DNA from: Martinezella miluonensis
Lineage (GTDB): Bacteria; Pseudomonadota; Alphaproteobacteria; Rhizobiales; Rhizobiaceae
Direction of reading: 5' to 3'
NCBI RefSeq assembly: GCF_900094545.1
Contig: NZ_FMAH01000009.1
Location: forward strand, 104,690-168,689
DNA length: 64,000 nt
In this document: piece after piece, positions 17,816 to 27,045 of the stretch
Numbering within the stretch: the stretch's first letter is position 1
Layout: every line of letters starts with the position of its first letter
The notes under the pieces: model-generated
Database searches by the model: none
The model's input: only the letters and a program-made list of their open reading frames with translations
Told to the model about the DNA's origin: nothing
Program-made: the position numbers and the translations under genes

Positions 17816-18075
17816 GGCCGTTCCTCCCCTGTCAGCGCGTGGGTTGCATGCACCTCATGGGTGACGGTATCGCGCTCCATGGCAAAGACCTCGCGGCATG
17901 GCAGATGCATCCATATTTCCTTGACCGCGCCGCGGCTGTTGTCGCGGAAATAGAGATAGTTCGACCACGCCATGGCGTCGACGTCGCCCTCGGGCCTGAG
18001 ATTTCCGGCATCGCCACCGAAATGAAATTCGGTCTCGGCGCGTGGACCGCAGAACGGACAAATGAAAAGCTGCAT
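17812..18075 (-). CDS. soxD: Sarcosine oxidase delta subunit
   Basis: This 87-residue zinc-binding delta subunit begins MQLFICPFCGPRAETEFHFGG and continues WSNYLYFRDNSRG and WMHLPCREVF. The first pair of zinc ligands (C6, C9) is intact. The second pair, normally H-x3-C, appears as H57-x2-C60, one residue shorter than usual. It lies between soxB and soxA with 12 bases to soxB and a 4-base overlap with soxA, the standard sox order. Confidence 0.9.
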   Translation of the reverse strand: MQLFICPFCGPRAETEFHFGGDAGNLRPEGDVDAMAWSNYLYFRDNSRGAVKEIWMHLPCREVFAMERDTVTHEVHATHALTGEERP

Positions 18076-18087
18076 GATCGATCCTTC

Positions 18088-19341
18088 TCAATGCGCGATG
18101 CCGGCGCCGGCAGCCTCGTCGATTATGTGGCCGCTATGGAAACGGGACAGATCGAAAGGCCGACTGATGGCGTGATGACTGCCGGTGGCAAGAATATGGG
18201 CAAAAACGGTGCCTCCGGCGGGGATGCCCTTGAAGCCGCCGGTGCCCCAGCCGCCATTGACATAAAGGCCCGGCAAAGGGCTTTCGCCGAAGATGGGCGA
18301 GCTGTCGGGCGTGACATCCACCGTGCCACCCCATTGCCGCAGCAGCCGCAACTGGCGGAAAATCGGAAACATTTCCAGAATGCCTGACAGCGTATTTTCC
18401 AGCATAGGCAGATTGCCGCGCTGCCCGTACGAGGGCACCCGGTCCAGTCCGCCACCGATGACGATTTCGCCCTTGTCCGATTGGCTGACATAGGTGCCAG
18501 TCATGGGCGAGACCAGAACGGTGTCGAAAATCGGCTTAACGGGTTCCGAGACGCAGGCCTGCAATGTGTAGGAGGTAATGGGCAGCCGGAAGCCCGCCTT
18601 GGCGGCAAGCGCGCCCGAGCTGCCTGCCACCGCCATCCCAACCCGATCGGCACGAATCTCACCCCTGGAGGTCTTGACGCCGACACAGCGTCCGCCCTCG
18701 ACGAGGAATGTCTCCACCTCGCATTGCTGGATAATGTCGACACCCAGCCGGTCGGCGGCACGGGCATAGCCCCAGGCCACCGCGTCATGGCGCGCGATGC
18801 CGGCGCGCGCCTGCCAGATGGCGCCATAAACCGGATAGCGTGCCTCCTGCGCATAGTTGTAAATGGGAACGCGGCGTTTCACCTCGGCGAGATCCAGCAG
18901 TTCCGCTTTCACGCCATTGATCTGCATGGCGTTGACCATGCGCGCCGCGAGTTCCATCTCTCCGGGACTGGAGACAATCTGCATCATGCCGCGTTGCGAT
19001 AACATGATGTTGTAGTTCAGTTCGCGCGCCAACCCTTCGTAGAGAGACAGTGAGAGATCGTAGAGCGCCGTGCTTTCCGGATAGAAATAGTTCGAGCGGA
19101 TGGCCGTGGTATTGCGTCCCGTATTGCCGCCACCAAGCCAGCCGCGCTCTATCACAGCAACATTGCGCAGGCCATGAACCTTTGCCAGATAGTAGGCGGT
19201 GGCAAGCCCCTGCCCGCCGCCACCGACAATCACAACATCGTAACGCGGCTTGGGCTCCGGGCTGCGCCAAGCGGGACGCCAGCCCTTTTGGGAATTGAGC
19301 CCCTCCTTGAAGAGCGAAAGCGCAGAATAGTGGCGTGTCAT
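18088..19341 (-). CDS. soxB: Sarcosine oxidase beta subunit
   Basis: This 417-residue beta subunit carries the FAD-binding motif YDVVIVGGGGQGLATAYYLA (about residues 34-53) and GNTGRNTTAIRSNY. It also has the conserved IARHDAVAWGYARAAD stretch, whose histidine (H185) is at the position of the residue that covalently holds FMN in known heterotetrameric enzymes. The C-terminal FAD loop GGWGTGGFKGIPAGG is present. It catalyses sarcosine oxidation at the FAD, with electrons moving to FMN. It follows the dimethylglycine dehydrogenase-like gene by 15 bases, so the two steps are co-expressed. Confidence 0.95.
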   Translation of the reverse strand: MTRHYSALSLFKEGLNSQKGWRPAWRSPEPKPRYDVVIVGGGGQGLATAYYLAKVHGLRNVAVIERGWLGGGNTGRNTTAIRSNYFYPESTALYDLSLSLYEGLARELNYNIMLSQRGMMQIVSSPGEMELAARMVNAMQINGVKAELLDLAEVKRRVPIYNYAQEARYPVYGAIWQARAGIARHDAVAWGYARAADRLGVDIIQQCEVETFLVEGGRCVGVKTSRGEIRADRVGMAVAGSSGALAAKAGFRLPITSYTLQACVSEPVKPIFDTVLVSPMTGTYVSQSDKGEIVIGGGLDRVPSYGQRGNLPMLENTLSGILEMFPIFRQLRLLRQWGGTVDVTPDSSPIFGESPLPGLYVNGGWGTGGFKGIPAGGTVFAHILATGSHHAISRPFDLSRFHSGHIIDEAAGAGIAH

Positions 19342-19356
19342 CGGGGCCTCTCAGGA

Positions 19357-21765
19357 TCAGGCGCGCATGGCCGCGCCGGCGGGGTCGTACGGAGAGGCAG
19401 GGATGACCAAAGCGCGCCGTTCTTCGCCCACGATATGCGTCGACAGGACGGTACCTTCGGCAGACGCTTCCCTGTCTACCATCGCAAGAGCGAGACTCTT
19501 GCCAATCGTGTGGCCAAAACCACCGGAGGTGACAAAACCCACCATTTTGCCGTCATGCCAGATCGGCTCATATCCACTGGCATCGGCATCGCCGGCGTCG
19601 ATCTCAAGCGTCACCAAAACCTGCCTGGTAGGTGCACCATCTCGCTCGCAGCGAGCGGCTTCAGCGCCGATGAAGTCGCGTTTGTTCCAGGCGATGAAGC
19701 GGTCGAGTCCGGTTGCACCAGGCGTATAACCTTGCGTGAATTCGCGCGACCATACGCCGTAGCTCTTTTCAAGCCGCAAACTGTTGCCGGCGGAAAAGCC
19801 GACTTCGGCCAGGCCGTGCTCCCGTCCCGCATCCAGCAGGATCCGTCGCAGCGTCGCGTGTTGCGCCACATTGCAGTTGATCTCGTAGCCGAGTTCCCCA
19901 GTAATCGACAGTCGTGCGACATGGCAGCGCAGAAGCCCCACATCCATCGACGTGCATCCCAGAAGGGGAAGAGCCGCAACGTCCTGATGCGTGAGCTTTT
20001 GCAAGATCTCACGGGAACGGGGACCCGCCAGCGAAAAGCCGGAAACATGATCGGAAATATCACGAAGCGCGACACCGTCCGCCCTGTTGTCTTCGAACCA
20101 GCGCATATGCCATTCGCGCAGGTAATAGGAACCCATGATCCAGTAGCGGCCACCGCCCCAATTCAGCAGCGTCAGGTCGCCGCGCAGCTTGCCGTCATGG
20201 CCAAGCATGGGCGCAAGACGCGCCCTGCCCGCCTTAGGAAGATGGCAGGCAAAGATGCGATCAAGCCAGGCTTCGGCACCCGGGCCGGAAACCTCATAGC
20301 GTGAGAAGCCGGAGATATCGAGAAGACCTGCCTTCTCTCGCACAGCCTTCGCTTCGGCCGCGATAATGTCGAAGGCATTGGAGCGGCGCAGGCTCGGCTT
20401 TTCCTCGAACCCTTCCGGCGCGAAATAGAGCGGCATTTCCAGCCCCCAGTTCGCACCCCAGTGGGCACCCGCGGCCGTCATGCCTTCGTAGGCGCCAGGC
20501 ACGCTCAAGGCGCGGCCAGCCGGCAGGTGCTCGTTCGGATAGGTCATGATGAAACGGCGCGAATAGAACTGGCCAGTCGTCTGCCGAATATATTCTCGGT
20601 TCGAGGCAAATTCGCCGTAGCGCGCGATGTCCATGCCGAACACATCGGCCTGCGCCTGCCCCTCGACCATCCATTCGGCCAGCGATTTGCCGACACCGCC
20701 ACCCTGCAGGAAGCCGGCCATGACGCCACACGCCACCCAATAATTGCGCAGGCCGCGCACGGGCCCGACTAGAGGGTTACCATCCGGCGAGAACGTAAAG
20801 GCGCCATTGACCCAACGCTTGACACCGGCCGTCTCGAGCACGGGATAGCGATGGAAAGCGAGGGCAAGCTCGTCCATAATCCGGTCGGTGTCCTCCTGAA
20901 TCAACTCGATCCCGTAATCCCATGGCGCGCCGTCCATTTGCCAATGCTTGTGATTGATCTCGTAAATGCCAAGCAGCATGCCATGCTGCTCCTGACGCAT
21001 ATACGAAAAGCCGTCGAGATCGACGATCGTCGGCATTTCCTTGGGCAGCGCCGCGATTTCAGGAATGGCCTCGGTCACAAGGTAGTGGTGCTCCATCGGC
21101 GTTACGGGCAGTTCCACGCCGACCATCCGGCCGAGTTGCTTGGCCCACAGTCCGCCCGCATTGACCACGTGCTCGGCAAGGATGGTGCCCTTTTCCGTCT
21201 CGACCTGCCATTCCAGCGAGGGAAGCTGGTTCAGCGACTGAACGCGATTGTGCTCGATGATGTCGGCGCCGCGCTTCTTGGCGGCGCGGGCATAGGCATG
21301 CACCACACCAGAAGGATCGACATAGCCTTCCCGCTGCGAAGTCATGCCGCCAAGCAGGTCAGTTGTGTTCACAAGTGGGCAGAGTTCCTTGATCTCCTCA
21401 GGGGTGACCAGACGGCTGTCATCGATCCCCATCGACTGCATGACCCGATAGCTGCCCTTCAACCAGTCCCAACGATCGGGATCGCAAGCCATCATAATGC
21501 CGCCTGTCATATGCAGACCGATATTGATGCCGGATTCCGCTTCGATTTCAGACAGAAGATCGATCGTATAAGCCTGTAGCGCAGAAATATTAGGATCGGC
21601 GTTGAGTGTATGGATACCCCCGGCCGCATGCCAGCTGGATCCCGCCGTGAGCACGCTACGCTCCAAAATAGCGATATCGGTCCAGCCGAGCTTGGTCAAA
21701 TGATAGGCGATGGAAGCACCAACCACACCACCACCGATGATGACGACACGATACCGGGATTTCAT
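19357..21765 (-). CDS. Dimethylglycine dehydrogenase-like FAD/GcvT-domain oxidoreductase
   Basis: This 802-residue two-domain flavoenzyme has an N-terminal DAO-type FAD domain with VVIIGGGVVGASIAYHL (GGGVVG at 11-16) and SSWHAAGGIH, in which H46 matches the histidine that covalently binds FAD in dimethylglycine dehydrogenases. From about residue 430 it carries a GcvT folate-binding domain (KAGLLDISGFSRYEVSG; GELGYEINCN; LRLEKSYGVW). The expected reaction is oxidative demethylation of dimethylglycine (or a similar N-methyl amine) to sarcosine, with the one-carbon unit captured on tetrahydrofolate. It heads the soxBDAG operon, and the palindromic operator at 21812 lies 47 bases upstream. ETF, encoded nearby, is the likely electron acceptor. 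Confidence 0.85.
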   Translation of the reverse strand: MKSRYRVVIIGGGVVGASIAYHLTKLGWTDIAILERSVLTAGSSWHAAGGIHTLNADPNISALQAYTIDLLSEIEAESGINIGLHMTGGIMMACDPDRWDWLKGSYRVMQSMGIDDSRLVTPEEIKELCPLVNTTDLLGGMTSQREGYVDPSGVVHAYARAAKKRGADIIEHNRVQSLNQLPSLEWQVETEKGTILAEHVVNAGGLWAKQLGRMVGVELPVTPMEHHYLVTEAIPEIAALPKEMPTIVDLDGFSYMRQEQHGMLLGIYEINHKHWQMDGAPWDYGIELIQEDTDRIMDELALAFHRYPVLETAGVKRWVNGAFTFSPDGNPLVGPVRGLRNYWVACGVMAGFLQGGGVGKSLAEWMVEGQAQADVFGMDIARYGEFASNREYIRQTTGQFYSRRFIMTYPNEHLPAGRALSVPGAYEGMTAAGAHWGANWGLEMPLYFAPEGFEEKPSLRRSNAFDIIAAEAKAVREKAGLLDISGFSRYEVSGPGAEAWLDRIFACHLPKAGRARLAPMLGHDGKLRGDLTLLNWGGGRYWIMGSYYLREWHMRWFEDNRADGVALRDISDHVSGFSLAGPRSREILQKLTHQDVAALPLLGCTSMDVGLLRCHVARLSITGELGYEINCNVAQHATLRRILLDAGREHGLAEVGFSAGNSLRLEKSYGVWSREFTQGYTPGATGLDRFIAWNKRDFIGAEAARCERDGAPTRQVLVTLEIDAGDADASGYEPIWHDGKMVGFVTSGGFGHTIGKSLALAMVDREASAEGTVLSTHIVGEERRALVIPASPYDPAGAAMRA

Positions 21766-21811
21766 TGCTCACCCTTTCGGCTCATTGCAAGCTGTATTTA
21801 CACTAGCATAA

Positions 21812-21827
21812 TAGACATATATGTACA
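21812..21827. promoter_or_regulatory. Operator candidate A upstream of the dimethylglycine/sarcosine operon
   Basis: TAGACATATATGTACA matches the 16-bp palindrome found at three other promoters of this locus (half-site ATGTACA intact, the other half diverged). It lies 47 bases before the dehydrogenase ATG. The likely binder is the TetR-type protein encoded at 28750. Confidence 0.55.
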
Positions 21828-21957
21828 GACGAAACTTGCGTGGAAATCGCGCAGAGGACGTCGAATTCGATATGGAGAAGGCAGGGTTTGTCGAACCACG
21901 TGCCGTGGCGGACACGGGGCGAAGCCCGCAGGCGATGGCTAATCTCTTGCCAGCCGG

Positions 21958-23538
21958 TTAAAGTCGAGATTCCAGCCAGCCCCGTTCCATAAGAGGCGTG
22001 GAATCGATCAGGGTCTTTGTGTAATCTTGCCGAGGATGAGCAAATATTCGTTCCGCTGGTCCGAATTCGGCAATCTGTCCTTTCTGCATCACCGCGACAT
22101 CATGGGCAAAACGCCGGGTGAGACCAAGGTTATGCGTTATGAACAGCATGGTCAGCGGCCGCGTATCCATGATGCGCAGCAGGAGACGGATAACACTTTC
22201 CTCTACCAGCGGGTCCAGTGCAGAGGTCACCTCGTCGCAGATCAGCACGTCCGGCTGTGCAGCGAGGGCCCGGGCGATACAGATCCGCTGCTTCTGTCCT
22301 CCCGATAGCGACCCCGGAACACGATCCAGAAAACTTTCGGGAAGCTCGACGTCGCGCATCAGCTGTCGCAGGCTTTGTTCGCGCGCATCACCCTTCATTC
22401 CGCCAAACCATGTTAGGGGACGACCGACGATCTCGCGTATGGTCTGCCGCGGATTAAGGGCGAGATCCGGCAATTGATGAATGTATTGTACCCGCCGACG
22501 GGCATCAAAGCTCCGGTTTTCGATGCGGCCGGCAAGGGGCGCTCCCTTCAAGGTGATGGCCCCGCCGTGGACATCGACCAATCCGGCGATCGATCTTGCA
22601 AGGGTCGTTTTCCCACTTCCGGACTCACCAACTAGACACGTGATGTGACCTGCAGAGAGATCCAGGGAAATGTCGTGCACAAATGACAGACCGCCGTAAC
22701 CAGCCGAAAGGTTGCGAATCTCGATGATCGGCGTGGAGGCCGCCGCCCCTGGAACACCGCTCGTGGTCGTTTTATTGGCCACCAATGCGCGGGTGTAGTC
22801 CTCTTTCGGCGTTTCGATGAGGTCCCGGGTTTTGCCCATTTCGACAATGTGGCCATGGCGAAGCACCATGACCCGATCGGCCAGCTGGGAGACCACGGCC
22901 AGATCATGCGAAATATAAATCGCACCGCAGCCACGGCCCTTGACCACCTTATGGATCAAGCGGATCACCTCAAGCTGTGTCGTCACATCGAGCGCGGTGG
23001 TCGGCTCGTCGAAGATGATGAGTTCTGGCTCGTTGACCAAAGCCATTGCAATCATGGCACGTTGAAGCTGCCCCCCAGACACCTGGTGCGGATAGCGTCG
23101 ACCGAAGGTTTCTGGCTCCGGTAACTGGAGCTCCCGAAAAAGACGGGTGGCCATGGCGCGCCGTTCCTCTTTCGGCGTCCCTAGTTCCACGGCGGCAAGC
23201 TCGGTTATCTGGTCTTCCAACCGGTAAAAGGGATTGAAGGCCGCAGCAGCACTTTGGGCGACATAAGAGACCTTGCGTCGGCGCACGCCCTCTAATGCGG
23301 GCTGCGAGAGTTCAAACAGCGACTGCCCTGCCAGCACGACCCGACCCGAAGCCATTTGACAGCCCGCACGCAGAAGACCGATCGTCGCCATTGCCAGCGT
23401 GCTTTTGCCCGCGCCAGACTCACCAATGATGCCAAAAATCTCACCAGGATGGACCTCAAGGTCGATATTCTCGAGAATCGTCGATTGTTTTGCGTCGATT
23501 CGCAGATTCTCGATGCGCAGTACAGCTTCTGTCATCAT
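21958..23538 (-). CDS. Oligopeptide-type ABC transporter, double ATP-binding protein
   Basis: This 526-residue protein is a fusion of DppD-like and DppF-like ATPases. Each half carries Walker A (GESGAGKST; GESGSGKTT), an ABC signature (VSGGQLQ; LSGGQKQR) and Walker B (LIIFDEPTT; VLICDEVTS). It energises the importer formed with the two permeases and the binding protein upstream. The ATG at 23538 overlaps the permease stop (ATGATGA). An in-frame extension to 23829 exists only because the permease gene is open in that frame and is discarded. Confidence 0.92.
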   Translation of the reverse strand: MMTEAVLRIENLRIDAKQSTILENIDLEVHPGEIFGIIGESGAGKSTLAMATIGLLRAGCQMASGRVVLAGQSLFELSQPALEGVRRRKVSYVAQSAAAAFNPFYRLEDQITELAAVELGTPKEERRAMATRLFRELQLPEPETFGRRYPHQVSGGQLQRAMIAMALVNEPELIIFDEPTTALDVTTQLEVIRLIHKVVKGRGCGAIYISHDLAVVSQLADRVMVLRHGHIVEMGKTRDLIETPKEDYTRALVANKTTTSGVPGAAASTPIIEIRNLSAGYGGLSFVHDISLDLSAGHITCLVGESGSGKTTLARSIAGLVDVHGGAITLKGAPLAGRIENRSFDARRRVQYIHQLPDLALNPRQTIREIVGRPLTWFGGMKGDAREQSLRQLMRDVELPESFLDRVPGSLSGGQKQRICIARALAAQPDVLICDEVTSALDPLVEESVIRLLLRIMDTRPLTMLFITHNLGLTRRFAHDVAVMQKGQIAEFGPAERIFAHPRQDYTKTLIDSTPLMERGWLESRL

Positions 23539-24341
23539 CCAAGCTCCGCACGGACCGAATATTTGTGAATGAACCAGTCGACAATGCCGTTGACCGACAG
23601 GGTGATCAGCGCGATGCAAAATGCGGGCGCCAGTGGCGAAAGCTGCCCAACAGAGATAGCTAGCGCGTTTTCGCGCACGAGCCCCCCGAGATCTGCCGCC
23701 GGTGGCTGCACACCGACCCCAAGAAAGCTGAGACCGCTGATGAACAGCACGGCATAGGCAATCCGGATTCCGAATTCGGCGATCAGCGTGGGTGCGGCAT
23801 TTGGAAGTATCTCGCGAACGAGATACCATCCAAGGCCCTCCCCGCGAAGACGGGCCACTTCGACATAATCCATCGCCACCACATCTCCGGCAACAGGACG
23901 GATGACGCGATAAAACAGCGTTGCCTCAAGGACCGCCATCGTCAACACCAGCGTAGTGAGAGACACCCCGGCAACCGCGAGAACCACGAGCGCAAAGATG
24001 ATCTGCGGCACGGACATGATGGCATCGACCAGCCGGCCCAGCAGAATGTCGGTCCAGCCACGCCGGAATGCCGCAAGAAATGCAAGGACGACACCCGCCA
24101 CGGCAGCAAGCGCGGACACCGAGAGAGCTATGCCCAGGGTATAACGCAGCCCGAAGAGAATTCTCGACAACATGTCGCGACCGAGCGAGTCTGCACCAAG
24201 AAGACCGCCGTCCCCAGGTGGGGCATACGGCATGTGAACAGGGTCACTTGGCAAATATGGAGCAATCCATGGTGCCAGCAGTGCTGCAATGACAAGGAGC
24301 CCGAAACATGTCAACGACAGAACAAAGCCGACATTTCTCAT
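23535..24341 (-). CDS. Oligopeptide-type ABC transporter permease (DppC/OppC-like)
   Basis: This 268-residue inner-membrane permease has a short N-terminal region, GLLGADSLGRDMLSRILFGLRYTLGIAL (the DppC-type signature) and the EAA loop region YVEVARLRGEGLGWYLVREILPNAAPTL, with about six membrane helices. It overlaps the upstream permease by four bases and the downstream ATPase by four bases, so it is part of a tightly coupled four-gene importer operon. Confidence 0.93.
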   Translation of the reverse strand: MRNVGFVLSLTCFGLLVIAALLAPWIAPYLPSDPVHMPYAPPGDGGLLGADSLGRDMLSRILFGLRYTLGIALSVSALAAVAGVVLAFLAAFRRGWTDILLGRLVDAIMSVPQIIFALVVLAVAGVSLTTLVLTMAVLEATLFYRVIRPVAGDVVAMDYVEVARLRGEGLGWYLVREILPNAAPTLIAEFGIRIAYAVLFISGLSFLGVGVQPPAADLGGLVRENALAISVGQLSPLAPAFCIALITLSVNGIVDWFIHKYSVRAELG

Positions 24342-25330
24342 TCGGTAGTCCCCCGGGACGGTATGCGTTGACGCGGGTTAGCAAGCAGTGCGAGAAAGTC
24401 TGCCAGAAAATTCATCATGATGAAGATCAGCGCAAACAGAAGTCCGCATGCCTGCACTACGGTCAAGTCGCGATAAGCCACGCTGTCGACCATAAGCTTG
24501 CCAAGACCGGGGTAGGAAAAAACGATTTCGATAACGACAACGTCCACGATCAGATAGGCGACGGTGAGGATCGAAATCGACAGGATCGACGACAATGCAT
24601 TGGGAAGCGCATGGCGAAGGATGATACGCGACCTGGGAATTCCCTTCACCTCGGCCATCAGAACATAGTCAGAGGCCAGAACTGCAAGAATGGCGGTTCG
24701 TGTCAATTTCATCGTGTGTGCCTGCCCGATGATCACAAGTGCTAAAACGGGCAAGACCAGAACACGGACCCAAGCCGCTGCGCTCCCGGAAAGCGGAGCA
24801 ACGGACATGGGCGGAAAAAGGCCAAGCCGTACAGCGAAGACATAGATTAGGATATATCCGACCAAGAAAGCTGGCATCGCAAGAAACAGCATTGATGTGA
24901 AACCAAGCGCCCGATCGAACCACTTGCCCTGCCAGATCGCAGCAAGGATTCCGCCGCCGATCGCAACGGGCAGCAGGAACACAGCACCAACTCCAGCCAG
25001 CAAAAGTGAGTTCCGCAGACGTGGCATCAGGATTTCCGCCACCGGACGGCCGGAGGCCAGAGATGTACCAAAATCGCCATGCAGCGCGCTGACCAGCCAC
25101 CCGAGATAACGCTGGACCAGCGGCTGGTCGAGACCAAGATCCCGTCGCAGCGCTTCGAGCGCGGCGGGCGTTGCGTTCTGCCCGAGAAGCGCGCTAGCGG
25201 CGTCACCAGGGAGTAGCGTGGTTCCGATAAAGATCAGGGCAGTGACCAGAACCAGCGACACAATACCGGAAACCGCGCGCGAGACAATGAAGTCTCGCAC
25301 TGGGGCCGATCGTCTACGGAGCGTTACCAT
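24338..25330 (-). CDS. Oligopeptide-type ABC transporter permease (DppB/OppB-like)
   Basis: A 330-residue permease beginning MVTLRRRSAPVRDFIVSRAV, with six hydrophobic segments, the DppB-type LLPGDAASALLG and LGLDQPLVQRYLGWL motifs, and the EAA loop MAEVKGIPRSRIILRHALPNAL. The ATG at 25330 is chosen because it follows the binding-protein stop by 4 bases; longer frames would run into that gene. It forms the membrane channel with the DppC-like subunit. Confidence 0.92.
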   Translation of the reverse strand: MVTLRRRSAPVRDFIVSRAVSGIVSLVLVTALIFIGTTLLPGDAASALLGQNATPAALEALRRDLGLDQPLVQRYLGWLVSALHGDFGTSLASGRPVAEILMPRLRNSLLLAGVGAVFLLPVAIGGGILAAIWQGKWFDRALGFTSMLFLAMPAFLVGYILIYVFAVRLGLFPPMSVAPLSGSAAAWVRVLVLPVLALVIIGQAHTMKLTRTAILAVLASDYVLMAEVKGIPRSRIILRHALPNALSSILSISILTVAYLIVDVVVIEIVFSYPGLGKLMVDSVAYRDLTVVQACGLLFALIFIMMNFLADFLALLANPRQRIPSRGTTE

Positions 25331-25334
25331 GGCT

Positions 25335-26873
25335 CTATGCGAACCAGATTTGCTCGGCACAACGGTAATTGGCGCAGGGTTGCGTGCCCGGCACGTATCC
25401 CTGCACCTCACTGGATACGCCTTCGATCACATCACCGAAGACCGGTATGATCACACCGCCGTCCGAGGAAAGGAGCGACTGTGCTTCGACGTACAGTGCC
25501 TGCCGCTTCGCCTGGTCAGGCTCGACACGAGCAGCGGCAATTGCAGTATCAAAGGCCGTATTCGACCAGTGGGAATCATTGCCCGGAGAGCCAGTGGAGT
25601 AAGCGGTCGTGAGGATCATATCAGCGGTGGGACGCGCGCCCCAGACAGTCGCATGGAATGGCGCCTGTCCCCATACATTGGACCAATAGCCATCTGCAGG
25701 TTCGCGCACGACCTCGATTTCAATTCCGGCCCGGGCCGCATGCTCCTTGAACAAGACTGCCATATCGACCGCGGGAGCGGTTGCGGCATCGGACGTGCTG
25801 AGACGCAAGGTCCCCTTGTGTCCGGATTTCGCATATAACGCCCTGGCGCGTTCGGGATCATAGCTGTTCTGGGCGATACCGGTTGCAAACAACGGATCGT
25901 TCGGCGGGATCGGCGTATCGTTCCCGATCCGGCCCATTCCGCTGTAGACCCGCTTCAGGACGTCTTTTCGGTCGATTGCAAACTTCAGCGCAAGACGCAG
26001 GTCCGGATTGTTGAACGGCTCGATGTCTGCGCGCATGTTGAAGCCCACAAACTGGGATCCTCTGAGGCTGATCAGCGACTTGCCGGGCAATGCCTTCAGC
26101 AGCGCGGCCGTGCGTGTATCCAAGCCGCTTGCGATCTGGATTTGTCCGCTTTGAAAGGCGCTCGCCCGGGCTGCAGGATCATTGGCGGCAAGTATGACCA
26201 CCTCGTCCACCCAGGCCGCGTCTTTCTTGAAATAGCCATCATACCGGGCAGCTTCGATTGCCTCTCCGGGCGCAAAACGCGTGATCTTGTATGGCCCGGA
26301 GCCAATACCGTCGAACGTGGTCGTGCCATCGGGGATAATGCAAAGTGGATAGTTGGAAACCATCGCCGGAAAGAAATAATTACCTTCCTTCAGCTCGATA
26401 ACAACCCGCATCGGGGTCTCGGCGACCATGGAGCCAATGGCGGCCGCAATAGCGCGTGAATTCGAGCGCGAGTCTTCCGCATCGTGGATCTTGAGCGAAT
26501 AGATGACGTCGGTCGCAGTGACCGGCCGACCGTCATGAAAGGTTGCCCCTTCCACCAGATCGAAAACCCAGTGCTTGCCGCCGTTGCTGCCTTCCCATGA
26601 CTTTGCAAGCCCCGGGCGAAGCTCGTTGGCCGGCCCATGCGCCTCGACCAATGTGCTGAAAACCGTTCCCGAGGCGACAGCCCAATAGGGTGAGTTAAAC
26701 GTCCGCGGATCAAGGGTATCACCGGTCGAGGCGCCCTCGACACCGATCGCAAGCGTGCCGCCGCGCTTCGGCGCCGCCTGCGCAAAACCCATACGCGGGG
26801 CCGCAGCTATCAATCCCAGAGTCCCTACGATGGACATGAAGCCTCGACGAGACAGACTGCTCCAATGTTGCAT
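25335..26873 (-). CDS. ABC transporter substrate-binding protein, family 5, with Tat signal
   Basis: This is a 512-residue periplasmic binding protein of the DppA/OppA family (SBP_bac_5): LRPGLAKSWEGSNGGKHWVFDL, the FHDGRPVTATDVIYS signature and the C-terminal VIIPVFGDVIEGV. The N-terminus LSRRGFMSIVGTLGLIAAA fits a twin-arginine export signal with cleavage after GFAQA. It is first in the importer operon, so the operon order is binding protein, two permeases, ATPase. Its ligand is probably the methylated amine degraded by the surrounding enzymes; the family itself does not say. Operator candidate D lies 48 bases upstream. Confidence 0.92.
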   Translation of the reverse strand: MQHWSSLSRRGFMSIVGTLGLIAAAPRMGFAQAAPKRGGTLAIGVEGASTGDTLDPRTFNSPYWAVASGTVFSTLVEAHGPANELRPGLAKSWEGSNGGKHWVFDLVEGATFHDGRPVTATDVIYSLKIHDAEDSRSNSRAIAAAIGSMVAETPMRVVIELKEGNYFFPAMVSNYPLCIIPDGTTTFDGIGSGPYKITRFAPGEAIEAARYDGYFKKDAAWVDEVVILAANDPAARASAFQSGQIQIASGLDTRTAALLKALPGKSLISLRGSQFVGFNMRADIEPFNNPDLRLALKFAIDRKDVLKRVYSGMGRIGNDTPIPPNDPLFATGIAQNSYDPERARALYAKSGHKGTLRLSTSDAATAPAVDMAVLFKEHAARAGIEIEVVREPADGYWSNVWGQAPFHATVWGARPTADMILTTAYSTGSPGNDSHWSNTAFDTAIAAARVEPDQAKRQALYVEAQSLLSSDGGVIIPVFGDVIEGVSSEVQGYVPGTQPCANYRCAEQIWFA

Positions 26874-26920
26874 GATTGAATTCCCTCTGTTGGTCTCGAT
26901 ACTCTATCGGTATCTCATAA

Positions 26921-26936
26921 TGGACAGTAATGCACA
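26921..26936. promoter_or_regulatory. Operator candidate D upstream of the ABC importer operon
   Basis: TGGACAGTAATGCACA is the weakest of four 16-bp matches to the TetR-type palindrome in this locus (half-site ATGCACA, other half TGGACAG). It sits 48 bases before the binding-protein ATG in an AT-rich, promoter-like stretch. Confidence 0.4.
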
Positions 26937-27045
26937 TATAGGCATTTGTGTATAGGGAATTGTTTGGCTACCTTCAAAATTCAGCACGTCGCGACAAGAG
27001 CCAACAACACGTGGGTCGAGGATAAAAGATGCCTCTGGTCAAGCC

